Shown piece after piece: positions 14,539 through 28,300 of a stretch of DNA of 64,000 nucleotides. Each line of letters begins with the position of its first letter. Position 1 is the stretch's first letter. The position numbers and the translations under genes were made by a program. Source of the DNA: Gymnorhina tibicen (lineage: Eukaryota > Chordata > Aves > Passeriformes > Artamidae); NCBI GenBank assembly GCA_013399875.1, contig VXAZ01009370.1:938161-1002160 (forward strand). The letters are read 5' to 3'. The notes beneath the pieces are model-generated. The model saw only the letters and a list, made by a program, of their open reading frames with translations. It made no database searches and was not told the origin of the DNA.

Positions 14539-17500
14539 CTGGTCTAAGAACCCAGAAGAATGGAAGTTTCAAAAGACAAGACAGACGTGGCTTCTGCTGC
14601 ACATGTATGATAAAGAGAAGGTTTGTATTCACGCTGCTTTTTCTCAGAACAAATATGATCTAGTCTTACACATTGGTTATAGCTATTCTTTATTAACCAA
14701 AACTTCCTAGTACTAGCCATGCACTTGTCTCATAATTTTTAAATAATTTACACATTAGTTTGTTTTTAACCAAGATGCTGAAGCATTTTAGTAGCTTGTC
14801 ATTGATCCTTTTATTTTGTTGGTGATCGTGGTCCTGTGTATGCTAGATTTTTATACTTGATCAAGGTTTCAAGCATAAAGAGAGCAGATCTATGTTCTAT
14901 TTAAATCTGGAGTTTGCTGAGAATTTGAGCCATATCCTTAATTTGAATATCCTAATGTGGAACCCAATACTGCAAACCACAGTTCTCATATTGTTTCAGA
15001 TATCTCTGGCTCCACAGAAGATGTACAGCCATATTGCCAAGATGCTAAAATAGCTCTCTCATTTAAATATAAGTGAAACCTGATGTTGATTGTGAAAAGC
15101 ATAAAGTATAACCAGAAGCCAGGTTTGCATCCATACAGAAATCCATTCATTTCATAGCTTAAAATACAACATAAATTGAATTTCCAGTAAGTATCTGACC
15201 ATCGTGGTATCAAAGGAGTGTTTCAGGTCATTCATTTTGTTGTGTAATAGAACAAACATCTGCTCATTTGCACAGTGCCTCACTGTATTGGTTCATTTTG
15301 TTGACATTCAGTTAGGTTTTGCTGATTTTTTTTTGTGTGCACTTGAACATTTACTCATACCAATCTTCCTGACCCAAATTAGTCAGCAGCTCTTAAGCCA
15401 ATCACCTGACTCTGGGTGTTACCTTTTTAGACAGCCAGATAATTAACAGCAGAGCTTCGTGAAGACAAAAATGTTCACGTGGTGCAAATACTTTAAAAAG
15501 ATGAGTTGCAGAGTACAAATTCGATTTTGGTTTCTGGGTTGTTTGCTCTGTCTTCTGTTTTTTAAGTTTCTCCTTTAAAAGTCTTTATCAGCCTTTCAAA
15601 ATCAACGTATGCTCTTCAAAGCTACCTAGAAATTGTTTGGCAGTGTTTGGCAGGCAGAGTGATGTTTTTACTTTTTTTACCTGTTTACTTTGGGGTTTGT
15701 GTTGAAATATACTGGGACACAATGAACTGTAAGTAGCATTTGTTTTATGTATCAAAACACAGTTTTAACTCCTTAATTCTCACCATTGAAATGAAACTTC
15801 CTTTCTTTTTAAAATTCTGATGGAAGTGCTCTGGTTTATTTAAATTCACGTATTTTGTAGTTTAATAATCAGAGGAGCATTGAATATGAGCTTCAGAGAA
15901 TGATTAACATCTGCATCCAGATTCAGTGAAGTTAGTACAACTGCTCAAGTGCTTATAATTAAGCATATGATGAAGTCTCTTTCTTCATCAGGACCATGGG
16001 GAGGGCACACCCAGCTTCTTTTGAATACTTTTTTATACCCAAATTCAACTTCCTGTCCATTACAGAATAAAATCTGTTGGTAATCCAAGCATGACTAAAG
16101 TACTAAAGGAGACATAAGTTTCTTTCCTTCCTAAGCCCCATCTTTGATCTCACGGTGTCACTTGGATGCCTCCTGAAGAGCCATGCAAAGGCCTGCATCG
16201 AGTTTCCTGTAGGGATAGGCCTCTTTCTGTAAGAAAGAAGTTGAGGTTTTAAAATAATTTGCTAGATGAATGGTTTTTTAAGCTCCTTTAAAATCCATCT
16301 GGTGGTTGGCCGACAGCTTCCAAGCCAGGCCCGTGTACCTACGGTGTGTGAACTTCTCCAGCACCCAGAATAAAATAAACACGAGGTCATTTGTTGGTCT
16401 TTATCATCTGGCACAGCATTTTTAGGAAGTCACTAGATCAAGTCTTCAGCTTCTGGACTGCAGGGCCTGGAGGGGTGGCTGAAGCTTCCCAAAATGCAGC
16501 CTGGCAGCAATGAGCTGAGTTTCTCTGTGCTGGTATCCGTGTTTGCTTTGCAAAATATGTGGGTGTCTGCAGGTCCCCAGGTCTGAGGATTTCTGAGTTG
16601 CATAGGATAATTTAAAAGTGATAACTGTTCTTTTCCTGCTACTGTTCTGTAATGTTTCCCTCCTTTTCCCAGAGACAGGAATTATTTCACTTGGGGTTAT
16701 TTCCATTTTAATCAGCTCTAGCGCGTATCAGGACGTTAGGACAGAGGCAAGACTGGTGTGTGAGAGAGAGAAAAAGAAACAAGAAAAAGGTCAAAACAGT
16801 TTAACAAAAGGATAGTAACAAAATCCCTTAAGCCTCGCTTCGACTTCCGGAGCCGTGGTGGGAGATCTTGATCTCCAATATCAAGCCAGCCTTGAACTGA
16901 CCTTGGAACAAGGGTTGTGTTCCTCCTTGGAAAACCTCGCCAAGACCCCTGAAATTACTGCTTTTGTACTCCTGTAGCTGAAGAATTAAAATTTGGGTTT
17001 CATGACCTTTCTTTGCTGGTACTTTGTGTGTTCCAGTCCTTGCTGAGGCTCTACTCTCTGTGTAAGTCAGGAGGAAATACGACCTGACCTTGCCCACGGG
17101 GTGCTGTGTTGTGAGCTCCTGATGAAATAAACCTCAGAGCTGTGTTATGTTAAAGGAGAAAATCAGACTTTTTGAACACTTGAGCACCCTCAGGGCCAAA
17201 TGCTAAATTGTTTTCTAGGCTTCAGGCAGCCACATGTTAAGTCTGCACACTTAGTATTTCTAAATTTAGAGCAGGCTTTCAATTGCCCCCTCAAGCATTT
17301 TGCTTAAATGATATAATAATAACTGTAGTTCCACAGGTATGTCTGTGCCATGAGGTCTGAGAACAAGAGCTGTAAATTACAGAGATAATTTGGCCAAGGT
17401 TTGAAACGTGGAAATGGTGCTGAGCTTTAAAAGCTCAGTACTGACTATCTGCATTAAAGGAGCGCTGTCACACTGGAATTGTTTGTGTCTAAATGGGTTC

Positions 17501-19158
17501 ATCTGTTATTAGTACCAGCTTCTGTGAGTGAAAACTTTCAAAAACACAGATATTTTTCACTGTGTTTGATTTGTATAGTATAGCAACGCTTCATATATCA
17601 TCCATTTCAGTGTTAGTCATTGTAAAATTAATATTTCTTTTGTAACTGTATTGTTTCTTTAATGCAAGAGTGTTTGTGTGAAGAATTAGAAGGTTTTCCA
17701 TAGCGTACAAGTTATGAGGCTGAATGCAGACTTTAGTTTTGATTTATTACTTTGTAATAACCCTGATTGATGAAGGCAGTGTTGGAATATTCTTTCTTCC
17801 TCTTCTTTTGGAGTGATAGAAGTTTTAGTGATCAAAGTTCTGCTGCCAAATGTCCATGGAGAAATAAGTTGTAAATTAAGTGTCTGTTGAAGCTCTGCCT
17901 TCTCTGAGATGTTGATACTTTGCAGAATTGAAACCACCCTCGACTAATTAGTCTCGAATCCTTTAAATACTTACGTATGTGTTTAACTTGACTCATGTCA
18001 AGTTATATGTGTAAAGTTAAACATGGAGAAACATATTTGCAGGATGAGATCATTTTAACATCTCATGATTCACAGCAAAAAATATCCTGTTATTGGCTGA
18101 AACCTGTTGCACAGATACACAACATGAAGTTGAGATCAGCTCACCTATTACTTTTGGAAGTACTTCAGTATGAAGTACTGAATAAATCATTCCAAAGTCT
18201 TTGCAAAGTTATTGTCAAGATTAATGTAATGATCATTTAAATTGTATGTTGTACCAGATAAGCTAAAACTTAATCTCTGACTAGTTAATTAGGAAGGGAG
18301 TGAAACAGGGGTAATGCAACTATAAATGACTAAAGTGCATTTAGTGATAGACATCTTGGTAGAGCCTATCAGTTGTAGTCAGCATGATTTAACAATTACT
18401 TCCATATGTCTGAATTTCAGTTTGTTTTTCAAATTAAATTCTATTCCTTTGTATAAGCATTCTGTCAAAGTGTGCAGTGGTGGGTGGTATCTCATCTTAG
18501 CAAACAATTTTTGGGTAAGGGCGAGGGGAATTCCAGGAAAATCCTTTCTTCAGACATACGCATGCAGTTCTCACCGATTTTAGTAAGATTTGCATCTGTG
18601 TTTCCAAAAGAAGGGTTTGGCTAAATGTGTTTTGTTCTTTTCTTGCACCAACCCTCGGAGCCCTGGGCTCCCTGTCAGGCAGTGTTTGCATTTGGTGATG
18701 AGCGTTTCCACATGTGCTGAGCATTTCCTCTCAGATGCTTTGCCCATCCGAGCACATGACAGTCCTCTCACCAGGGTCCACCCCTCCTGGCAGCTTGAAC
18801 CTTGGCAGGAAGCATTTCCACTTGGATTTCCACTTGAAGTTGGGCTTTGGCAAACGCCAAAGCCCGTGCCGTTCTCCTAAATGTCCTTCAGGTGATGCTG
18901 TGATGTGATTGTAAATAAGTATTGAGAGGGGAGGAAATAAAGCTGGTTTTCCTTCCTTTTGTTTTTTCTTTCAAGGTGCCAGACAAGTATTTCACCATTT
19001 TACTGGATTATCTGCAAGGGCTTCAGGGCGGTGCACGAGACAAAACTGTGCAGAAAGCTGAAGCTTTTATGAAGGAATTTGATGGTTCTGATGGAGAAGA
19101 CCCAGACCTGCTGGAGAAGTGCGAGCGCATCAGACAAGTTCTGCAGCTGCTGTCCTGA
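14539..19158 (+). CDS. C7orf50: C7orf50 homologue, last two coding exons (5' partial)
   Basis: Two exons are visible: 14539-14620 (82 bp, entering in phase 1) and 18976-19158 (60 codons plus TGA). Joined, they encode the C-terminal 87 or so residues of the C7orf50 family. The first carries the family hallmark [19 protein letters not shown] and the second starts [18 protein letters not shown] and ends [10 protein letters not shown], nearly the same as the human C-terminus. This is the DUF2373/WKF domain. The human protein (about 194 residues) is reported as nucleolar and RNA-binding, and its molecular role is poorly defined. Splice sites are CTACAG/AAG-GTTTGT and TTTCAAG/GTGCC. The N-terminal half lies outside the window. 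The gene is convergent with the P450 cluster, the same relative orientation as human C7orf50 and CYP2W1. Identity is near certain from sequence; function is only from family knowledge. Confidence 0.95.
14621..18975 (+). other. C7orf50: C7orf50 last intron
   Basis: This 4.36 kb intron starts GTTTGT and ends with a T-rich tract and TTTCAAG. It is AT-rich, with no open frame that resembles a protein family and no repeat family I could name. Confidence 0.85.
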
Positions 19159-19330
19159 GAGTACTTTTGTGTCATAATTGTTGTCTGGTGGAGGGAAGGA
19201 GGGGATGTCACACAGAGAGGCTGTAAAGGATTTGTAAAGATAATAACGAAATTTTATACTCATAATTTTTTCCAATTGCAAGTATTTATCACGTTTGGAG
19301 GTGATGAAATAAAAATAACACATATAGCCC
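19159..19330 (+). other. C7orf50: C7orf50 3' UTR
   Basis: This follows the TGA stop at 19156-19158. It is a short AT-rich 3' UTR that ends about 15-20 bases after the AATAAA at 19308-19313. A second AATAAA at 19369-19374 would extend it by about 60 bases. The exact cleavage site is inferred. Confidence 0.65.
19308..19313 (+). promoter_or_regulatory. C7orf50: Poly(A) signal AATAAA of C7orf50
   Basis: A canonical AATAAA lies 150 bases downstream of the stop codon, and a second copy at 19369-19374 may act as an alternative. Position and context fit a terminal exon. Confidence 0.7.
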
Positions 19331-19374
19331 ATAGTCTTGCTATTAATCCTACTGCACCTCTTTAGAAAAATAAA

Positions 19375-22300
19375 CCTCTCTCCCTCTCATTAGTTTTTCT
19401 CCATCCCCCCCTGTAATTACTGTTAAATTTGAGGAACTTTGCAGCTCTTAATAAGAAGAGCAAAGGAACCAACATGAAGCCTGGAGGGTCTTTTACAATG
19501 GCAGCTTTTAAAATGAGTGTACAGTACAGTGCGTGCTCAGCCAGCTGTAATCTCTCACTTTCAGCTTCAGAAGGATGTCACTGGGATTTGGGAAAGATCA
19601 TTTTCAGTCTGTTGAACACGGGTTGTATAACACAGTTGCTTATTGGTACTTCACACAGTGATCTGGAGATACCATCAGCTTTGTTGGTTTCCTATTTATA
19701 TTTTAAAGTTTTCGAATGCATTAGGGCAATTGTTTAGATACTCAGATAATGCACAGATGGGAACAGATCAAATCCTTGGCTGTATGTGGTGTAATCATCA
19801 GACTGTAGCTGAACTTACCCTACGATCAGAAGTGCTGTGCTGTATCCAGCCTGCCAGTGTTGCACTTTCCTCTTCCTCCTGCACTTGGTGTCCAAAAGAG
19901 TTAATTCAGGTTCATTCCTTTTGGCATGGGACATTTGGCTCTTATGAACGTGCTCAAAACGAGGCTTTCAAGTGAAAACCAAGGACATTAATTACTCAAA
20001 AGTTGGATGATTGGCTTATTTAATAACACTGGTATTCAGACGGAGTTTTTGACCTGATTCTTTAATGTTTCTGCAAACATTGTTCATACTTTATTAATAA
20101 CAACTATATGAAATGTGTGGTGCGTTAGAAGAGTGGCTGTCTTTGGGAATTACAGCTTTAATTTGGGTGGGTGAAGGAGGGGAGGATCTGTGGATATGCA
20201 GGCCTGATTTTTCAATAAGAAGCATTTGAGTGGATTTGACAGCCTTCATAGTCATGGCTTAGTACAAATCTTTAAAAGTATGAAATATATTACTAATAAC
20301 AAATAACTTACGCTTTTTGACTTGCTGAGGAGGATGTTTTCAGCCAAAAAAAGACTAGAAACCAGCATGCCCTGCTCTAAAAGAATAACTGGGATGGAGT
20401 TTGGCGCAAGAATGGGCAGAATTGAGCAGCAGTGTCCAGGTTCTTCACCGAGCTGCTGACGGTGCCTCGGGGCACAGTTGGGTGAGGGCTGCAGAGGAGG
20501 CAGAGCCAAAGCCTTTCTGAGCTGTACAGCACTGATCTTCCAGTGAGAAACCTGGTGAAAAGGATCTGTCATAAAAAGAAGTGATCCTGACATTTAGCGA
20601 ACTCATAAAGATCACTGGGTCATATATTTCACATGTGAGAATATGCAGCTGGGAAAACCTGCTGTCACTCCCAGCAGAAGCTGATACATTTTCTTTCCAT
20701 GAGGGAAAACAGGAATTTCTCAGGGATGGAGTTTGCAAAGTGCCTTTTTGTGAGTTTATCATTGCATGTTGGATGCCAGAGAAGAATTTTTGTTCTCCCT
20801 CGAGATATTTGAACGTCGCCACTTTTGATTTCTCCGTCACACGGAAATGGGGGTCCTCACTGTGCACTTAAGATACCTTGTAGCTTAAAAGCACAAGCAT
20901 ATTGCAACTGCACTTTGGAAGAGAACTGTAAAGAAGGTGATAAAGGTAAGGTCTGGGCAAAAATGTGGGAACCTTTTATCATTTTGACATATTTGTCAAG
21001 ATTTGCCTTTCTTGGACCCTGGTTCTGACCGTGTGTAAATGCTGACAAACCTGTAAGAAGAGAAGCTTCGTAGATGAAGAATGTCATAGTTAATTTTATA
21101 TCAGTTAGTATTAAAAGCACACAAGGCCTGTCAATCTGGAGTCCACGTGGACAGTAGTATTTGGAAAAGAACAGTTAGAGCCTCTCACCAGCACAGTAAT
21201 AGACCCCTGGGAGTAGGTCCTGCTCGTCTCTCCTCTTCCTCAGCTGCAGTTCCAGCTTTCCCTTCAGTCCCACTGGTTGCTGGGCGAAGGTCATGGTCCT
21301 GGGGCTCTGCTTCTTGCAGTTTAGGAAAATTCAGGAGCTGCAGCTGGAGGTAATTGCTGCTGCTGTGGTTGTGTTTGGCAGAGAAAGCAAAGCACGGTGC
21401 TTTCTGCCACGTGCTTCTTGGTGTAGGTACTGTCCCATGGTCAGAGGGGTCTTGAAACTGGGTGAAAGGTTTGTAAAACTGCTGCCTGGTGGTGTTGTGT
21501 CTTGTGTTCCAAAGCTCAATATGAAATATTCTAAGGGTTGTCTAATACTTGATGTTGTAGTACAAGTAGAAAAGGACACTTTAATTGCATTTCATCTTTT
21601 TACTTCACGCCTTTTCTTCAAGAATTTTCAGCTGGTTGGCAAACAAGTCGTCTTCACAACAGCCAGGAAATGCAAGAACACAAGTTTTTGGGAGATCTGT
21701 ATTGCTAGGCCCATTTTAAAGACAAGATTGTGAGGACAGCTTATCCCACAGGCTGTGCAAATGCTGTAGTGCCTCTGGCAGGCAAATCTTGCCTGGTCCA
21801 CGTGCTGTCCACCACACCAGCCTCTGCTTCCTGCTCAGCTTGGCATTTTCATCCCTAAATTTACATTATGTGGTGAGTAGGTATAGAAAAACCTCCTCCA
21901 CCGTGTATTTAAAATTATTTGTCTTAAATTATTAAGTGTGCAGTCAGTTACTGAATTCCTGTGGCTGGTTGGGAGCTGTGTGGGAAGATGTAATCTGGCA
22001 CTTTATTCACTTTTTGTCACTCGGTCACGTAATGATTTTCAAATCTCAACATTGCTTGTATCTCAGGCAATCATATGGGTACAGAGAGGACAAAAATTGT
22101 GTCTGTGCCTCTGTTTGAATCAGTCTGCTGTGCTAATAAAAACTGCATCCCAGGCTAGAAGTAGCAGCGTGTACAGAATGACAAATTACATCTTCATCTG
22201 CCTACACTAATCGCCTTCTAGTCGAGTTAATCTGCATTGTGTGGCTCTGGCTAGCAGAATGCATGTCCTAAGAGAATGCTGAAGTCAGGACTTCCAGGCA

Positions 22301-25300
22301 AAATAAAGGAACATTAATTACTTAGAATTGCTTAAAGCTGGAACTGTGCCTCTAATGGAAGTACTAATTACACAAAATTTGACAGTGTAAGAAGTTCCCT
22401 TTAATTTGGCTGATCCTTGCCATGGGTTGTGTATCTATTTGGTTCTCCGCTGTCTGCCCACAGTTTTAATTTGTTATCACCATTGTAAAACTACTGGGGA
22501 AATGAATTCTGTTTGTATTGGGAAAGGGCATCTTGCAGTTGTTGAATGTGTAGTTTATTTCCTTATTTCCTCTCACTGGAGAGCTGCTCTGCTGTGTTTC
22601 TCTTGATTTTAAAGCAAGGTGACTATTGACTCATCTCCCATTATTTCAAATAGCTGAGAGATGCACGTCTTTGGTTTGAGCTTGGGGGTTTTGGTTTTGT
22701 TCTGTGCGTTTTTCTAAACCTTTGCCGTGGAGTAAGGCAAAATAACAAATGTTAAAATCTGGTCCCATTTCTGCAGGTCAGTGTCAGGAACAACAATCAT
22801 AAAGGAGATTTTAAGTTGCAAAGTCAAGCGGTCAGGAAATTAGAAAACGTAAGAATGGAAATTGTCTGTGTAATTTAAGTTTTACTCCTTCATGCCTATG
22901 TGGTATGGTGCAACTTCTTAATTATGTCATCAGGGCTGTGTTTTCCTTTGTGTGCAACTGGTAAGTCATTTATTCCGTGTTTTCCTTGCAGTTCTGCTGC
23001 TCTCCTCATTTCCAAAATGTAGGTCTACAAAGCAGTCCTAAAGCCAGAGAAGTAACTTTGCAGTTGGGCTTTGATCCTGCATAGAAATAAGTAATAACTT
23101 TCCTGTTCCTTTGGTGTAGGAACTAGTCACGGATGTTTCATCACAAATGTTCCCTTTAAAACATGTTTTAATGTTCTGATTCATTTACAGTCAAAATAAC
23201 GAATTGATGTTACTTAATTTAAATCCAGTTTTGTTGACATAAAACTTTCCAGTGGCTTATTCTGGTTTAGCCTTTGGTTTCCTTTTATGTCTTCCTTTCT
23301 GTACAGCTGAATGAGCTTGTTATTTCTGTCCCTGCAAATAGGAATATTAGTTGTTTACAGTGATTCCAGTCATACAAGGACACAATTAAATGTCCTTGCC
23401 TGTGCAGGACAAGCTCATTTTCGCAGTGATTTATAATTATGTTCTATTTTAAATTCTTCATAAGAACCTACACAGTCAACAACTTAATGTGGTTTAAAAT
23501 AATTATTTATTTAAAATATGGGGGTTTTTCCCCCCCTGCAAGGAGCAGGGAATAGCAAACTAAATAAAACTAATTAGTAAATGGTGGGGGAAGGGCAAAG
23601 CAAAAAACAGTGGTTTATCTTTCTTTGTCAAAACAAAGCTGAATAAGAAGCTTGTGCTACTTAGAAACTTTAACTGGTGTTACAGACATAGAGGGAGGCC
23701 CCTCTGGGTACAAACAGAAGAACACTCATACAGTTGCTCTTATTGATTTTTTTTTTCCCCCTTACATGCAGAAAATTTTTGGCATTCCCCAGCAAAACCC
23801 ACGAAAACACCTACGTCAAAAAGTTAAATAGGTTTCAAAATCAAATACTTAAAGGTCAAGAAATGCCACATGTATATAAATGGCCAGAAGAATTAAAATT
23901 CTACCTCTCTGTGCCTCCAGCCTGGAGATTGAATGAAGGGGGATTGTGTTAGAGGCAAACAAGCAAAAACCCTGAAATTATGTGAGCACATAGTTAAAAT
24001 TACAAGTTACCCTTCTGTTCGTAGGAAGGTGGAGTTACATTGCCTATTAGCTTTAGTTATTCTGGTTTTTTAATGAATATTTGCTGCTAATTGAAATATC
24101 ACATCTGTGACAACATCTATTCTCCTCATGGTCCCGTGTGTATTTTATGAAATGGTAAGCCATGGGACACAGGATGTGTGTCTCTCTTATTTGCTTACAA
24201 AGAGCCAGACCAGCCACGGCACTCTGAAAATCGTTTGCTGTTGAGCTCCTTGGGACCCACAGGACGTTGGCACTGCGTTTCCCCGTGTTGGTCTGGAGGT
24301 ACAACAGGCTTTGGCAGCATCCTTTGTGTCAGCCAGGCTCGCTTAAGCTCCATGAAATTGCCCAAATCTGGCCCGGTGATGCCGCTGGTGGAATTTGCCA
24401 GGCGAGCAGTGCCGTGAGCCGGGAGCTGCGAGGTCCCAGCTGCTCAGGATGCTCAGCCTATGGCTTAGTGCCCTCCGTGGCCTTTGCTGCCTGTTCTCAT
24501 TCTTGGGCTGCTGGGAGTTGCCACCACTTTATTTGTCTGCTTTCCACGGCCTTAATCGGACTAAACAAGCTGTTTTAGAGCTATCTTGAGAAATTGAAAA
24601 CTACAGCTACAGCGATGGCGTTTCTCTGGTAGCATGGATACGTGTAAACAGACTTCATGGGTTTCACGTAGACAGAACCCTTTATTAGAAGCAGAAGCTC
24701 TTGCAGGATCCTGGAAAGGACTGATCAGCATCCTGACTTACCTTGTTAAACAGGACTGGTATTTCCGTGAGCTGTCACAAATTAAATGCTCACAGATAGG
24801 CACAAGGACAGGCAGCCAGGAAACCGTGTATGGGCATCGACTGTGCCAGAGGGCAGGGATGACAGCGAGGAATGTAACCTCCTGAAGTTCCCTGGTTAAA
24901 GCAGAACGCCACCTGGCACAAATCCTGGCTGCCATAAGGTTAAAAATAACAAGTAGCATCCCTCTTACATAAGGAGGTCTTTTGTCCTTGTTTAACGGGG
25001 CACTGTGATATGCCAGAAAGAATAACTACGGAGCTTCTCTGAAGTCTTACTTGTGGTTAGTGCTTAGGGCCAAGCCAGCTGAAAATACCAGGGCTGATTG
25101 CAAGCAGGGCCCCGTGTGTGAACTGCTGGCATTAAACAGGCAAAATCTGGGTGAAATTCCAGTGTCTAAGCGTGCCCAGCAGCAGCCTCAGCCCAGTTCA
25201 CTGCACTGGTGACATCTCAGCGCCGGGAAGGACTTTGGGTCCTGTTTTGTGATGATGCTATTACTGCAGCATGAATACAGAGGATCTGCGTGTTCAGAGC

Positions 25301-28300
25301 AGCCTGGGAACCCTCCGGAGGGCTGCAGTCCACGGATCACCTTCTGGGCTTCCTGCAGTAAAATGGGTAATGGAACAGCTGTGGAAGTTACTGTGGATGA
25401 TCTTCAAACTCAGCCCAGCAGTGCCATCCTTCTCACCCACCCCACCTGCCTGCAGCTCCCTCCCAGTCCCGTGAAGGAAGTGCCTGCCTTGGTTTCAGTT
25501 AAAGAACCAAGCTGAAGCGATGGTGATGCTCGGGTTTTCCTTTGCATCCCGCGAGAGGCTGGCTGTGATGAACCTGCAGCCCGTGTCCGAGGCTCTCCTG
25601 TCTCAGTGGCAGCTTGCAGGACTGTCAAAGGCTACGCTTGTTTCCAGTTTGACTGCACAGCTCTGCCTGTACCATCCTCTCTTCGGCCGTGATCCCTCTC
25701 AGGTCACTACAGCTGTTACTTGTAACCCTTACCAAAAATTTTTGGCAGCTTTCAGTGCCTGCTGTAAGCAGGAGCATTCATCAGCAGATGGTCCTCACAC
25801 TTCCCTTTTAGGTCCCCAGCTGTACCCACACCAGCTCCATGCACCCAACTCTGCTTTCACTTCCTGTCTTTGTGTGAAAAAGTGCTTTCAGGTGCTTGGC
25901 ACTTCAGCTAGGAGAGCAGGAAGCATTGAGGATTGGAAGATCTTGATACTGTAGTTATAAGAATGGAACTATCCTTAAAATTTCCCCCACATTCCTTCAA
26001 GATGGCTCTGGATTTCCATCCCACCAGCTCTTCCCTGGGGTCATGTCCCACCAAACAAATTCAGACCTTGCATCTGGGCATGCTTTTGTTTGGAAGAGAT
26101 GAGGCCGCTCTGAACCTCATCCCAGACTGTGTGCATCCTGTAAAAATTGAGTGAGGTGGTCGAAATTATTTAAGAACTTGTAAAAGTGCCTGAGATGACT
26201 GAAAAGAGACCTTCAAACTGAAGGTTGTCAGTGCCCTGATCAGGCCTGTGAGGCTCTGCCTGTTGTTTGGGGGGTGGCTGGTGTGTTGGTGCTTCCCAGC
26301 ATCCAGTCCTGCACCCGTGCCGCCTCTGGCTCCTGAGTGCAAGTTCCAGGCAGGATCGTGGAGGGTCACTGTCACTCTCTAGGCTGTCCCCTCCTCTAAA
26401 CAAACTCTCACTGGCCAAATTACAGGGCTGCTCATCAGCCCCTCAGCAGTGGGAAGGGTGAACACAGTGAAGGAACAGTGTCAGGGAGACCTCAGAAGGG
26501 AGATGCTGCTCTTAGAAATGATGAATTCCTTGCAGAGGACACACACCTCAGTCAGAACTTGGACCACTGTCAGATATTTTTATGATCAAAAAGAAGAAAA
26601 CACTCTAGATGATTTGAATTTCCAGTGCTTTTAACATGCTGTTTAATCTCAGAAATGGACGTTCTGCAATGGGCAGATGGCTGCATTATGAATATTGCAC
26701 CAGCATCCTTCTTGCCTTCTTGTGCAAGCTCCTGAGCAGATTACAACTTACTTTAACTGATAGATGGAAAAGTTCAGCTGGCTGAAATTAGCAAAGATGA
26801 GGAAGAAGACAGCTTATCAATGTTAGGAAATGCATAAATTTAAATAAAATAGGACAGGTATTGCTGTCTGGATTCTGAGTCTGATAAAACTCGTTCAAAA
26901 ATTCCCACCTGGGCAGCAATGAAACAGCTCTCTGCACTTCATTGTGTTACTCTTCTTTTGAGCAGCCAGGTCTGCCAACTGGAGAGCACAGAATGTGGAA
27001 GGAAAACTACAGTGAACTTGACAATTATTTCCAGAGATTGGTTCAGTCCTAGAAAATATTCATTGGCTCGCTAAAAAAAATGAGGGGTTCCCCTGTTGTT
27101 TTCTAAATCCTTTTTTTATTATTGCAGCTGTCTTTGGACAAAGGGAGGGGGGAAAAGTGACCGCAGAGAGCTCAGGAGTACATCTTTGACATTGTTTAAT
27201 GAGAAAACAGTGACTCTTATTGAATCACCCTGCTAGCACAGAGCAGACAGAGCATGCCAGTTCATTTTTGTTTGGCTTTTGTTCTGAGGGGTCTCAGCAG
27301 AAGCTGAAAGGGTGGCAGGTGAGCCTGGGTTTGTGCTGTTCCCCACACGGGTGCTGCAGGTGGTTACTGCTCCAAGGGAATGAGGGGAATGTGACCAGGG
27401 CTGTCCTTCTGCAAACAGCAGCTTGTGCCAGTGCTTCCCCTCCCTGCTGATGGGACGGGGTTGCAGCCGGCGGAACGGATCAATCAACCTTCATTTGCAT
27501 CGTTGCTGTGGTTGTGGGTCCTGTCTCCCTCATAAAATTGCTTTAATGGTCAAATTAAACTTTTGACCCGCTCTACAGCTGAAGGCACTGGTGGTTTGGA
27601 TTGTCCACAGGAACACTCCAGAGGGTGCTGGGTGGGCTCTGTCACTGGTCCTGGAAAAGGGCACCTGAGTGCAGGTAATGGGGAACAGAAACTTCACACA
27701 TTTTGGACAGGAAACCGGTTTCACTGTAAAGTGGAACTATGCTGACTGAAACTGGCAACAGCAGCACACGTGCCTTGGTGTGGGGGCCACAGAAGTTGCT
27801 GATACTTGTATTTTTAATTTTTTGGGATTTTTTTTTTTTTTGAGAACTGAAAGGTATTTCCAGTTCAGCCGGTTACAGGAAGGTAATTGCCGATCCCATA
27901 AAACATTTTGCCACTGAGATCTGAGAATGACAAACTACCATGTACTGCTGCTGCAGCCCCACGGATTAAAATGCGCTGTAGCATTTCGGGGTGATTTTTT
28001 TAATCTGTAGAAATAATAAAATAATTGTCTCAGAGGAAAGCAGACAGATGTCTCAGCTGGCTTATGTAGAAAATCCTGCCATTTCTCTCAGACATGACCT
28101 TTACCTAGGTCATCCTGCCTTTCTTGCAACTCAGCCAGATCATTCTGATGGGCACCAGCTTGACACAGCCTTGAAATGGGTTCAAAATCCGGCCCAAGCT
28201 GTTTTGTGGATAGAAGAAAGTAAAATGCTTGTAGTCCCTTTCTGATTGTCAGGATGCTAAGGCTGTAATTCAAGTCATTAGGCTTAGTATATAAAGCCCT

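Noticed and set aside
1..18975. Homologue of the microRNA miR-339, which in human lies in a C7orf50 intron
   Set aside because: I saw no match to its mature sequence in the intron parts present here. The human host intron may correspond to DNA outside this window, and a visual scan is not exhaustive.
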